Shown here: positions 13,881-20,097 of the stretch, piece by piece
How the letters are laid out: the number at the start of each line of letters is the position of its first letter
Numbering within the stretch: the stretch's first letter is position 1
Source of the DNA: a virus
Length of the DNA stretch: 21,417 nt
Virus record (IMG/VR): IMGVR_UViG_3300031576_000286
Coordinates: 1 to 21,417 of that record
Reading direction: 5' to 3' (one strand)
Notes under the pieces: generated by a model
What the model was told of the DNA's origin: nothing
The model's input: the letters and a program-made list of their open reading frames with translations, nothing else
Databases searched by the model: none
Translations under genes and position numbers: made by a program

Positions 13881-13882
13881 GT

Positions 13883-13894
13883 GGTGTGCATTTT
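13883..13894 (+). repeat. Candidate integrase arm-type site, left copy
   Basis: GGTGTGCATTTT, followed by TCC, recurs in the same orientation at 14086-14097. The two copies flank the tRNA-like core at about 80 and 50 bases, the usual arrangement of arm sites for tyrosine integrases. Confidence 0.5.
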
Positions 13895-13974
13895 TCCGGC
13901 ATCCGACCCTGATTTTCTGGGCGTTTCCATGCTGCTCGCCGCTCGAATCCCGTAAGTGCGGCCAAGGGCTGCGA

Positions 13975-14033
13975 CGGACTCAAAATCCGCCGGTGGCGAC
14001 ACCTTGAGAGTTCGAGTCTCTCTTCCGGCACCA
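13975..14033 (+). other. attP: Attachment site: 3' part of tRNA-Leu(CAA)
   Basis: The sequence matches the 3' part of a tRNA-Leu. The anticodon stem is CGGA/TCCG with loop CTCAAAA (anticodon CAA, 13981-13983). A variable arm follows, then a T-arm GAGAG-TTCGAGT-CTCTC (14006-14022), acceptor strand TTCCGGC (14023-14029), discriminator A and CCA (14031-14033). The 5' acceptor strand (expected GCCGGAA) and the D-arm are absent upstream, so this is not a whole tRNA. It ends 16 bases from the integrase stop. Phages that integrate in tRNA genes carry such a 3' fragment to rebuild the tRNA, so this is the integration core. Confidence 0.85.
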
Positions 14034-14049
14034 TAGGGAAAACAGCGAC

Positions 14050-15105
14050 TTATGCTGCTTTCTTCTTCGCCGCCCTCCGAGGGGGGGTGTGCATTTTCCT
14101 GCGCCCTATCCCCTCGAGCACCCGCTCGGTGTGCTCGGTCACCAGGTGAGCATAGCGCGCGCTCGATCCCCAGTGCTTGTGATGCAGCGCCGCCGATACG
14201 TCGGGGAGTGTGCCGCCGTGCAGCAGGATCTCAGTCGCCACGATGTGTCGGCCGGCGTGCGGGACGATCTCGGGCAGCTTCGCCGCGGTGCGCACCGCAT
14301 TGAAGCGGTCCCGGTAGTAGCGTTCGGAGTGCTTGAAAGGCAGGTAGGCGAGCGTCCAGCGCGCCTTGGGCGGCACCGGAACGAAGCGCGGGCTGCCGTT
14401 CTTCGTCGTGCCCACGGCGAGCAGCACCCGCTCCTTGCGCTTGCCCTTCACTTTGACGATCAGGCGGTGCACGTCGGCGGACTGCCGCGGCAGGATCTCG
14501 GAGGCCCAGCGCGAGCCCGTGTAGAAGGCGAGGGTGAACATCGCGCAGGTCTCGAGGTCGATCGCGCGCAGCGGCACGAGGATCCGGCCCTCGTACTCGG
14601 CGACCGGCAGGCTGACGTCCCGCACGTTGTTGACGGCGGGGAATTCCATCTGGCCAGTCGGGTCGTTCGGCGTGAGGTTGTGCCGTCGCCAGGCGTAACG
14701 CGCGGCGGACCTCAGGTAGGCGAGGCGGTTCCTGATAGTGGCCGGCGCGAGCTCGAGGTTCTCCTCGGCGTACTCCCGGCAGACCGCGGCGAGGTCGGAC
14801 ATCGGGCGGCCGTCGATGTAGCCAGCGAGGTAGGCGAGCTCCTGGGTGATGCCCCTGCCGTCGCGCAGCTTCGGAATCCGGTGGTCAAGATAGAGCTCGA
14901 CCGCCTGCCCGATCAGTGGTTCCGGCCGCTCGAGACCAGTCGCAAGCGCGTAGAGGCGAGACGTTTCCTGCCGGTCGAAGGCCTCGGCTTTGGCGCGGCC
15001 CCATGCCGCCGGAAGCAGCTTGGTAGATCGCCAACGACGGCCGCCAACGATTCGGTTGAAGCTGAAGCGCCAGCGCTTCTTGTCGGTGTCGATGTAGACC
15101 GGCAT
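14050..15105 (-). CDS. int: Tyrosine-recombinase integrase
   Basis: The ATG at 15105 gives 351 residues. The catalytic set is complete: Arg199 (FYTGSRWASEIL), Lys235 (GTTKNGSPRF), His283 and Arg286 (PHAGRHIVATEI), His309 (ALHHKHWG) and the nucleophile Tyr318 (ARYAHL). The N-terminal ~65 residues form a small basic arm-binding domain, and residues 65-155 look like a SAM-like core-binding domain. The tail is very basic (RRAAKKKAA). It catalyses integration and excision at the adjacent tRNA-Leu core. It starts inside the excisionase gene in another frame and is the last gene of the leftward operon. One of the two candidate arm sites lies in its last codons. Confidence 0.95.
   Translation of the reverse strand: MPVYIDTDKKRWRFSFNRIVGGRRWRSTKLLPAAWGRAKAEAFDRQETSRLYALATGLERPEPLIGQAVELYLDHRIPKLRDGRGITQELAYLAGYIDGRPMSDLAAVCREYAEENLELAPATIRNRLAYLRSAARYAWRRHNLTPNDPTGQMEFPAVNNVRDVSLPVAEYEGRILVPLRAIDLETCAMFTLAFYTGSRWASEILPRQSADVHRLIVKVKGKRKERVLLAVGTTKNGSPRFVPVPPKARWTLAYLPFKHSERYYRDRFNAVRTAAKLPEIVPHAGRHIVATEILLHGGTLPDVSAALHHKHWGSSARYAHLVTEHTERVLEGIGRRKMHTPPRRAAKKKAA
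14086..14097 (+). repeat. Candidate integrase arm-type site, right copy
   Basis: Second copy of GGTGTGCATTTT (followed by CC), inside the 3' end of int. A 12-base match at this distance is unlikely by chance. Confidence 0.5.
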
Positions 15106-15257
15106 GCGATTCGATAGGACTCCACGTCCTCCTCGGCCCACCTGGTGCGCCGCGTAGACAGCGGCGACCGGCGAATGGGCAGCGAGTATACAGCCCGGGG
15201 TGTGGCCTCGAGGCCCAGCCGGGCGGCGACTTCCTTGAGGGTGAGCAGGCGGCTCAC
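14913..15257 (-). CDS. xis: Excisionase-like helix-turn-helix protein
   Basis: GTG at 15257 overlaps the upstream stop as GTGA. The first ~53 residues form a MerR/AlpA-type excisionase domain: 'LLTLKEVAARLGL' (helix-turn-helix entry), 'RAVYSLPI', a wing with basic residues, and 'RWAEEDVESYRIACRS'. It probably binds the arm region to direct excision and may also regulate. After residue 51 the frame continues for about 63 more residues (Ser/Thr/Arg-rich) and overlaps the start of int by 193 bases. That tail may be non-functional read-through of the overlap. The excisionase call rests on the domain and on its position before int. Confidence 0.7.
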   Translation of the reverse strand: MSRLLTLKEVAARLGLEATPRAVYSLPIRRSPLSTRRTRWAEEDVESYRIACRSTSTPTRSAGASASTESLAAVVGDLPSCFRRHGAAPKPRPSTGRKRLASTRLRLVSSGRNH

Positions 15258-15619
15258 GCGCTCGCGACCTCCGGGACCGGCTCGGGCTTCGGCTCCTTGT
15301 ACCCGGCCTTGGCGAGCGCTTGGTCCATCTTCACCCCGAGGCTGATCTTTGGGACCGTGGGGTAGTTGATCCAGATGTGCTCAACGTCCTGCCCGCGGAT
15401 CGCCTGCCGAGCGGCGAGCAGCGCCTCGTACAGGTCGGGCGCGGCGGCGCGCTGGGCCTCCCGCCGACGCTCGGCGCCGTGGAAGTCGTTCCGGCACTTC
15501 GTCGAGCAAAAACGCGCCCACTTGCGCCTGGACACGACTTCGCGCCCACAGGTATTGCACACCTTCCATGCTTGGCCAACGTCGCTAGGCGGCTCCAAAT
15601 GCATTGTAGGACTACCCAT
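15254..15619 (-). CDS. Small zinc-finger phage protein
   Basis: The 121-residue product has a four-Cys finger, Cys21-x2-Cys24 and Cys38-x3-Cys42 ('VCNTCGREV ... ARFCSTKCRNDFHGAERR'). It resembles short treble-clef or MYND-like fingers found in phage and plasmid DNA-binding proteins. The rest is helical, with a Pro/Glu tail. The start may be the ATG at 15619 or the in-frame ATG at 15604. The first overlaps the upstream gene by eight bases. It is part of the leftward early operon between recombination genes and xis/int. The role is unknown. Confidence 0.7.
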   Translation of the reverse strand: MGSPTMHLEPPSDVGQAWKVCNTCGREVVSRRKWARFCSTKCRNDFHGAERRREAQRAAAPDLYEALLAARQAIRGQDVEHIWINYPTVPKISLGVKMDQALAKAGYKEPKPEPVPEVASA

Positions 15620-15923
15620 TGACCCTCGTCGCCATCGCCGCGCGCTCGACCTCCGTCAAGTCCCAATGGGCCACGACGAGCCACAGATCACCGCCGAGCC
15701 TGCGAAGCAGCATCGGGTCGCGCGGCGCCGCGGCCTTCTTGGCGTGGAGCTCCGCGAGGCGGCGCGCCACCGCCCTCGTGAAGCGGTCGTCCTGCCGCAC
15801 CTCCACCGGGAGCTGATCGCCGAAGTCGCGGATCTCTTCCACGGTGGTGCAGGACTGAATGTCGGCGATGTGGTCGACGACAGTCAGCGGCATTTCGATG
15901 GTGGACTGCCGAGCCCTGATCAT
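15612..15923 (-). CDS. Hypothetical early phage protein
   Basis: The ATG at 15923 is chosen because it forms an ATGA overlap with the upstream stop, leaving 103 residues. The protein is helical and mixed-charge: 'LTVVDHIADIQSCTTVEEIRDFGDQLPVEVRQDD', 'VARRLAELHAKKAA', 'LGGDLWLVVAHWDLTEVERAAMA'. It has no TM segment, signal or metal site. Not recognised. Transcription from PL with the recombination genes suggests an early role. Confidence 0.6.
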   Translation of the reverse strand: MIRARQSTIEMPLTVVDHIADIQSCTTVEEIRDFGDQLPVEVRQDDRFTRAVARRLAELHAKKAAAPRDPMLLRRLGGDLWLVVAHWDLTEVERAAMATRVNG

Positions 15924-16765
15924 GCCGGCTCCAGGCACTCGTCGATCGCGCGCACCACGTCCGCGTACTCGGGCATGTGGCCGTAGCGATTGCGCCAGAG
16001 CTCTAACGACGTGCGGGCGTCGGTCTTCTCCAGAATCAGGCGCTGCCGCTCACGCTCGGCGGCGGCGCGGGCGTTCTCCTCGGTCTCGCGCTTGATCTGC
16101 TCCACCAGGCGCACGGCGCGGGCCTCCTCGTCTTTCCTGAACTGCTCGGCGCGGGCGTCCTCTTCGAGTTTTCGACGCTCGGCATCAACCCGCTCTCGCT
16201 CGGCGCGCAGCCGGTCTTCCTCTGCCTGGCGCTGGGCCTTGGCCTGCGCCTCGGCTTCCTCAATGCGCTTGCGGGAGGCGCGCTCTTCGGCTTCCACCTT
16301 CTCGCGAGCTGCACGCTGCTCGGCCTCGAACCGGGCGCGGTCCTCGTCGAGCTTCCTCCTCTCGGCCGCGAGGCGTTCCTCCTCGGCTCGCTTGCGCGCT
16401 GCCTCTTCCTCGGCGAGCCGCTTCTGCTCGGCTTCGATCGCCGCATGGCGCGCCTCTTCGGCACGGCGCTCCTCGGCCTGAATCTGCGTCTTGATCGGGT
16501 CCTCGATCTCGGCGACCTTGACCGCGATGCGCTTCGCCTCGCCGTCGATCAGGCGCCCGCGCTCGAGCACGTCCTTCTTCAACTGCTCGCGGGTCTTCTC
16601 CAGCGCGATGCGCACGGCGGCGACCTCGCGGTGCGCGGCCTTGGCGTCCTTCATGCCCTGCTCGGTCTTCACGTCGACGACCAGGTTGCGGAATTTCTCG
16701 ATGCCAGCGAGCGCGGCTTCGATCGGGCTGTACTCGGCGATGGCGGTGGCGGGTTGCGTGTTCAC
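15920..16765 (-). CDS. Long coiled-coil protein of the recombination operon
   Basis: GTG at 16765 overlaps the exonuclease stop as GTGA. The product has 281 residues. Residues 1-75 form a compact domain with 'EYSPIEAALAGIEKFRNLVVDVKTEQGMKDAKAA', an arrangement seen in phage proteins encoded next to RecT/Erf and YqaJ exonucleases. Residues ~95-245 form a very long Glu/Arg/Ala-rich coiled coil, and a short globular end follows (LWRNRYGHMPEYADVVRAID). It probably works with the annealing protein and nuclease, perhaps as a scaffold or SMC-like partner; this is inferred from the gene neighbourhood. Its low complexity makes database matches unreliable. Confidence 0.75.
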   Translation of the reverse strand: MNTQPATAIAEYSPIEAALAGIEKFRNLVVDVKTEQGMKDAKAAHREVAAVRIALEKTREQLKKDVLERGRLIDGEAKRIAVKVAEIEDPIKTQIQAEERRAEEARHAAIEAEQKRLAEEEAARKRAEEERLAAERRKLDEDRARFEAEQRAAREKVEAEERASRKRIEEAEAQAKAQRQAEEDRLRAERERVDAERRKLEEDARAEQFRKDEEARAVRLVEQIKRETEENARAAAERERQRLILEKTDARTSLELWRNRYGHMPEYADVVRAIDECLEPA

Positions 16766-17439
16766 AGGACTGCCTCCTTGAGCTTGAGGCGGTCGAGGAA
16801 CTCGCCGACGGGCTTGCCGGTGAGCTTCTCGATGATCTCGTCCACCTCGCGGTTGAACTGCGCGACCTCGGCGGTGATGCGGCGCTCCTCGCTAGAGTTG
16901 CGCGGCAGGCGCACCACGAAGAGGTTGAGCGGCGCCGGTAGCGCCGGGCAATACGAAACGAAGTCGGACCACTCGCGCTCGCAGCAGGCCATCTCCCAAT
17001 GCATCTGCGGCTCGTACTTCGAGGGCACGACGCGGGCGAGGCAGTAGCCGATGTGCGTCGCGGGTTTGGGGCACTTGAGCTGCACCATACCCTTGTCGCC
17101 GATCAGGCCGTCGGGCGAGGCGCCGGCGCGGTCCAGGCGCGGGTGCACGACGAATGGCAGCGGGTCGACAAAGACCCCGGCTACGGTCTCGTAGGTGGCT
17201 TTGGCGAACGGCTCGTTCTCGACGCCGTCGTCCATCCACTGATTCGTGTAGTCGTCCTCTTGCGGCTTCCCGGTGAGGATCTCGGCGATGATCTGCGCCT
17301 TGTAGTTGGCACGGGTCGCCCCTTCGCTCTTGCGGTCGCGAGCTCGGGACAGCACATCGGCGATGCGCGAGGCGGTGACGCGGCCCGCGCGCGCAGCCGC
17401 CCATTCGGCACTGCCCTGCGGAAAGTCGATGATCTTCAC
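16762..17439 (-). CDS. YqaJ-like recombination exonuclease
   Basis: GTG at 17439 overlaps the Erf gene's stop as GTGA. The 225-residue protein has the lambda-exonuclease/YqaJ layout: 'QGSAEWAAARAGRVTASRIADVL' with Ser24-Arg25, 'DDGVENEPFAKATYE' with its acidic residues (about 70-84), 'GASPDGLIGDKGMVQLKCP' with Asp110 and Lys122, and 'KYEPQMHWEMA' with Gln145. It would resect DNA 5'-3' to make single strands for the Erf partner. The usual Glu of the E-x-K motif is Gln120 here, which could reduce activity or reflect a family variant. A longer frame extends upstream but is only a shadow of the Erf gene. Confidence 0.9.
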   Translation of the reverse strand: MKIIDFPQGSAEWAAARAGRVTASRIADVLSRARDRKSEGATRANYKAQIIAEILTGKPQEDDYTNQWMDDGVENEPFAKATYETVAGVFVDPLPFVVHPRLDRAGASPDGLIGDKGMVQLKCPKPATHIGYCLARVVPSKYEPQMHWEMACCEREWSDFVSYCPALPAPLNLFVVRLPRNSSEERRITAEVAQFNREVDEIIEKLTGKPVGEFLDRLKLKEAVL

Positions 17440-18281
17440 GACCTGGCCCCACGCTGCTTCTTGCGCTGGGCGTCGCGGTGCGCCATAAGGCGGCGCTGCG
17501 CATCCTTGTCCTTCAGGTCCTCGGCGACGTTCCACGCCGGGCCGAAGGCCTTCATCACCTCCTGCTCGGTGGTCGCAGCCTCGATCGCCGCGAGGTGATC
17601 GGCCAGCTTCTTCTCGTCCATCTTGTCGCCGCCGTTGCCCGGGCCGTTTCCGTCGTTGTCGTCGGCGGTGGCCACGTTGAAGATCATGCAAATGAGGTAG
17701 CGGCGCAGATAGCTGACCGTCGAGCCCATCGCATGGATGCCGGTCTTGTTCTTCGTGCCGTCCTTGCCCGCGTCGTCGAGCGGCGCTTCGAGGTGGAACT
17801 TTCGCGAGTGCCCGCCGCGGTGCGCCACGATGGCGATCACGCGGTGCCAGCCCTTCTCGAGCGGCGGCATTTCCTTGTCGCGCTCCGGGGAATAGGTGTC
17901 GAAGGAAATCGACAGCCCCTCCTGCGTATAGAGGGGCGTGATCTCGTCGACGATCGCGGCGAGCGTGGCGTACCAGCTCTTCGTGTGCTCGTTGCGCCGG
18001 TCCTTGGCGATCGGCCGAATGCTGGCTTGGGCGCGCGCCATCGCGTCGTGAAATGCCTGCGCGGCCTCGCGGTCCTGCAGCTCCTTGTGCATCGCGAAGA
18101 GGCGCTCGACCTTGTCGACGTCCATGCGCGGGTCGGCGGCGGCACTGGCGAGCGCCTGCATCAGGTTCGTCGGCTGCACAACGACAGCAGGCACCTCATT
18201 GCGCTTCGAGTACGACTCGCCGGCGCGGACGATAGTATCGGCAGGCTTGGCTTCTTCCTTCTTGTCGGTTACGGCTTCCAT
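17436..18281 (-). CDS. erf: Erf-family single-strand annealing protein
   Basis: The ATG at 18281 has AAGGAG at good spacing. A longer upstream frame is out of register with known family starts. The product has 281 residues. The Erf core is at about residues 75-215: 'FHDAMARAQASIRPIAKDRRNEHTKSWYATLAAIVDEITPLYTQEGLSISF' and 'TGIHAMGSTVSYLRRYLICMIFNVATADDNDGN', the typical end with an Asp/Gly-rich linker. It promotes annealing during phage recombination and circularisation (P22 Erf type). It is coupled to the YqaJ exonuclease, forming a complete two-component recombination system. Confidence 0.93.
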   Translation of the reverse strand: MEAVTDKKEEAKPADTIVRAGESYSKRNEVPAVVVQPTNLMQALASAAADPRMDVDKVERLFAMHKELQDREAAQAFHDAMARAQASIRPIAKDRRNEHTKSWYATLAAIVDEITPLYTQEGLSISFDTYSPERDKEMPPLEKGWHRVIAIVAHRGGHSRKFHLEAPLDDAGKDGTKNKTGIHAMGSTVSYLRRYLICMIFNVATADDNDGNGPGNGGDKMDEKKLADHLAAIEAATTEQEVMKAFGPAWNVAEDLKDKDAQRRLMAHRDAQRKKQRGARS

Positions 18282-18301
18282 GCTGGTCTCCTTGGTGATG
18301 G

Positions 18302-18541
18302 TCAGGCGGCGTCGGGCAGGCAGTTGCCCATGAGCCCGCAGTCGCACAACGCCTTCGGGTTGTGAAGGCACGCCGGCAGCTCCTTGATCGGCTGCACGCC
18401 GCGCTCGCGCGCGGTCTGCTTCTTGAGGGCGGTGTAGAGCGGCCGTTCCTCCTTGCAGAGCGGGCAGACGGCCCTGGCGAACTTGCACCCGCAGGCGTGG
18501 CAGGGTTGCGGCTCGGGAAATTTCAGCGTGATGGCACTCAT
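18302..18541 (-). CDS. Small Cys-rich zinc-ribbon-like protein
   Basis: The ATG at 18541 overlaps the upstream stop as ATGA and replaces longer upstream starts. The 79-residue product has nine cysteines: Cys14-x2-Cys17-x-Cys19, Cys26-x2-Cys29, Cys58, Cys66-x-Cys68 and Cys74. The first five fit a zinc ribbon or knuckle and the rest may bind a second metal ion. No family is recognised. It lies 20 bases before erf in the leftward operon. Confidence 0.7.
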   Translation of the reverse strand: MSAITLKFPEPQPCHACGCKFARAVCPLCKEERPLYTALKKQTARERGVQPIKELPACLHNPKALCDCGLMGNCLPDAA

Positions 18542-18840
18542 GTGGCGTCCTGATAGGTGAGCTGGAATTGCGCGACATAGGTGCCGCGCTCGGTTTTCTC
18601 GGTGCCCCACCAGATCGCTTCGTGGCCTTCGTCCTCGGCGGCGGCGTATCCGATCCATCGCGCGCACTGATCACTCAAGTGCTCGACCGCGAAGGAAAGA
18701 CGGTCGGGCCCCCAAGTCACGGTCCCGGTGAAGTTCTGGCCGCGCCACCTGCAGGAGCCGGTGAAGCTGCGGCAAAAGCGCGCGGCGATGGCCTGCTGAT
18801 CCTTGAGCTGCATCGAATCGCGGATGTCGAGCAGGTTCAC
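18538..18840 (-). CDS. Hypothetical early phage protein
   Basis: GTG at 18840 overlaps the upstream stop as GTGA, giving 100 residues. Mixed alpha/beta: helix 'DIRDSMQLKDQQAIAARFC', then strands 'WRGQNFTGTVTWGPDRLSFAVEHL', ending 'TYVAQFQLTYQDAT'. Trp- and Arg-rich. No recognised motif, TM segment or signal. Second gene of the leftward early operon. Confidence 0.6.
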   Translation of the reverse strand: MNLLDIRDSMQLKDQQAIAARFCRSFTGSCRWRGQNFTGTVTWGPDRLSFAVEHLSDQCARWIGYAAAEDEGHEAIWWGTEKTERGTYVAQFQLTYQDAT

Positions 18841-19223
18841 GACTGCCCTTCGATCTTGGCGAGCAGGGCGTCTATCTTTTCCCATGCCTCGCGGTCGTCC
18901 ACGTGGATATGTCGCTTCGCTTCGCGCAGCGCCTCAAGCAGTAGCGGGGCGTTGGCGATCAGCCGCGCAACCTGAAAGTCCTGAAGCTTCCAGCCAAGCC
19001 AGGTCGGCGAGCAGCCACGCCCGGCGCCACTCTTCGGTTCCTGTGCCCTGATCCGCCAGTTCGCGCTTCCGTAGGCGTACGGCACTCTGATCTCGATCGT
19101 GTGCGGATGAAACTCGTCAGGAAGCCGCAGGCGGAACGCCTCGGTGGGGATCGGGATGAGCGAAGGACGCGCGGCGCGCGCGTCCGCCATGACGTCCTCA
19201 ATGCATTTGCTGGTACTGCTCAT
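18837..19223 (-). CDS. Hypothetical first early protein behind PL
   Basis: The 128-residue product starts at the ATG at 19223, with AAAGGGAG in front on the minus strand. It has a Pro-rich beta section ('IPIPTEAFRLRLPDEFHPHTIEIRVPYAYGSANWRIRAQE') and a helical C-terminus ('LIANAPLLLEALREAKRHIHVDDREAWEKIDALLAKIE'). Being first behind the repressed PL promoter, it takes the place of N-type or Kil-type genes in lambdoid phages, but no such sequence is recognised. An antitermination, host-takeover or inhibitor role is possible and unproven. Confidence 0.65.
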   Translation of the reverse strand: MSSTSKCIEDVMADARAARPSLIPIPTEAFRLRLPDEFHPHTIEIRVPYAYGSANWRIRAQEPKSGAGRGCSPTWLGWKLQDFQVARLIANAPLLLEALREAKRHIHVDDREAWEKIDALLAKIEGQS

Positions 19224-19237
19224 CGCTCCCTTTCCAA

Positions 19238-19253
19238 GGCCCGTGCATGGGCC
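19238..19253 (-). other. Leader hairpin of the PL transcript
   Basis: On the minus strand GGCCC-ATGCAC-GGGCC forms a 5-bp stem with a 6-nt loop, about ten bases before the Shine-Dalgarno of the first early gene. It could be an RNA-stability or antitermination element, or chance in GC-rich DNA. Confidence 0.35.
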
Positions 19254-19263
19254 AGCAGGAGCG

Positions 19264-19292
19264 ATTAAACACCGCGTTTAGAGAAAAGTCAA
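19264..19292 (-). promoter_or_regulatory. PL, leftward early promoter
   Basis: On the minus strand TTGACT (19292-19287) and TTTAAT (19269-19264) are spaced by 17 bases. Operator OL1 fills the spacer and -10, and OL2 overlaps the -35. The predicted start near 19257 leaves a leader of about 34 bases to the ATG at 19223. Confidence 0.85.
19266..19280. promoter_or_regulatory. Operator OL1
   Basis: TAAACACCGCGTTTA, a perfect TAAAC-N5-GTTTA palindrome lying between the -35 and -10 of PL, identical in half-sites to OR1 and OR3. Confidence 0.85.
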
Positions 19293-19303
19293 CAACATGT
19301 TTA
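19289..19303. promoter_or_regulatory. Operator OL2
   Basis: On the minus strand TAAACATGTTGTTGA, one base off the palindrome, starting 23 bp from OL1. It has the same spacing and the same degenerate half (GTTGA) as OR2. Confidence 0.75.
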
Positions 19304-19317
19304 GTTCCCCGTGGAAC
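19304..19317. other. Palindrome next to OL2
   Basis: GTTCC-CCGT-GGAAC directly abuts OL2. It has no T-run, so it is not a terminator. It may be an extra regulator site. It has no counterpart at OR. Confidence 0.4.
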
Positions 19318-19324
19318 AAATGGG

Positions 19325-19531
19325 CTACTTCTTGTGGATCAGATCGTCGTAGGTGGTCCGGTGAGCAGGGGCATCTTCCACAGGGAAACAACCACTTGGA
19401 TCGCAATATCGAATGGCCCCGGTCAAGCGGTTCAGGACGATGAACTCGGCGCGATGTAGGTGCACCACCTCGAGCCTGGTCGCCCACAACACCGCGAGCA
19501 CGGCCAGGACTACCACGCCCGCCTTGATCAC
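19325..19531 (-). CDS. Small membrane-anchored protein in the repressor operon
   Basis: GTG at 19531 overlaps the upstream stop as GTGA. The 68-residue product has one N-terminal TM segment (IKAGVVVLAVLAVLWAT) and an exported C-terminal domain with 'FIVLNRLTGAIRYCDPSGCFPVED'. Cys43 and Cys48 probably form a disulfide loop in the periplasm. 'LNRLTG-x-I-x-x-C' patterns occur in small exported proteins of unknown role. It is the third gene behind the repressor and so should be made in the lysogen, suggesting a lysogenic-conversion or superinfection-exclusion role. Confidence 0.7.
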   Translation of the reverse strand: MIKAGVVVLAVLAVLWATRLEVVHLHRAEFIVLNRLTGAIRYCDPSGCFPVEDAPAHRTTYDDLIHKK

Positions 19532-20097
19532 CGGCAGTACGTGTCGACCAGCGTGCCGCGGCGAGTCGACGTGCAGATTAGGGGTTTGGGGAACGGGTTG
19601 TAGACTGGCAGTGCTTGGCGGGCCCCGGCGGCAGCGCCGCGCGTGATCGCCGCTCGCCGCTGCTGATCGGCAAGGGCCTGTCGCTGCTCGATGGCAGCGA
19701 GTTGCTGATCCATCGCAGCACCGAGCTGGGCGACCGTCTTGTTGTACTCCCCGAACGTGATTTTCCCGAGGTATAGGTCGGCGCGCGCGGCCTGCTCTTT
19801 GGTCACGGCGCTGTTGAAAATGATCAAGGCTTCGGAGGGCGCGTCAGACAATTCCTTCACTAGGGCATTCGCGCATCGGATCTTCCTGCGGTCGAGCTCG
19901 ATCAGGGCAACCTGCTGCTCCTCCGTCGGCCTCGACTGATCCGAGAGCTGCTCGAGCGTCGGCGGGGCCGTGAAGGGCAGCTTGCTGCGGATCGAGTCCA
20001 GCACCTTATCGGCGAAACTCTCCTTGCACTTGATGTCTGAATCCGCCCAGGCGGTCGCGGCGGCGACGGCGAGTAGGAGAATCTGGATCATTTTCAT
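19528..20097 (-). CDS. Exported protein coupled to the repressor
   Basis: The ATG at 20097 overlaps the repressor stop as ATGA. The 189-residue product has a signal peptide (MKMIQILLLAVAAATAWA, cleavage after Ala18). A helical body follows, with an Ala/Gln coiled coil around 120-160 (AAMDQQLAAIEQRQALADQQ), and then a short beta end 'PLICTSTRRGTLVDTYCR'. Four cysteines (24, 75, 175, 188) could make two disulfides. There is no lipobox. No family is recognised with certainty. Co-transcription with the repressor predicts expression in the lysogen; a periplasmic exclusion factor acting with the next gene's membrane protein is plausible. Confidence 0.7.
   Translation of the reverse strand: MKMIQILLLAVAAATAWADSDIKCKESFADKVLDSIRSKLPFTAPPTLEQLSDQSRPTEEQQVALIELDRRKIRCANALVKELSDAPSEALIIFNSAVTKEQAARADLYLGKITFGEYNKTVAQLGAAMDQQLAAIEQRQALADQQRRAAITRGAAAGARQALPVYNPFPKPLICTSTRRGTLVDTYCR

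Noticed and set aside
13920-14033. A complete tRNA-Leu gene
   Set aside because: The D-arm and the 5' acceptor strand (GCCGGAA) are missing; only the anticodon-to-CCA part is present.
14089-15117. 342-residue open frame on the plus strand
   Set aside because: Antisense shadow of the integrase, which has a complete catalytic set.
17478-18365. 295-residue open frame on the plus strand
   Set aside because: Antisense to the Erf gene; Arg/Val/His-rich shadow composition.
18302-18667. Longer start for the Cys-rich protein
   Set aside because: The extra N-terminus is Arg-rich shadow of the upstream gene; ATG at 18541 gives the operon's usual ATGA overlap.
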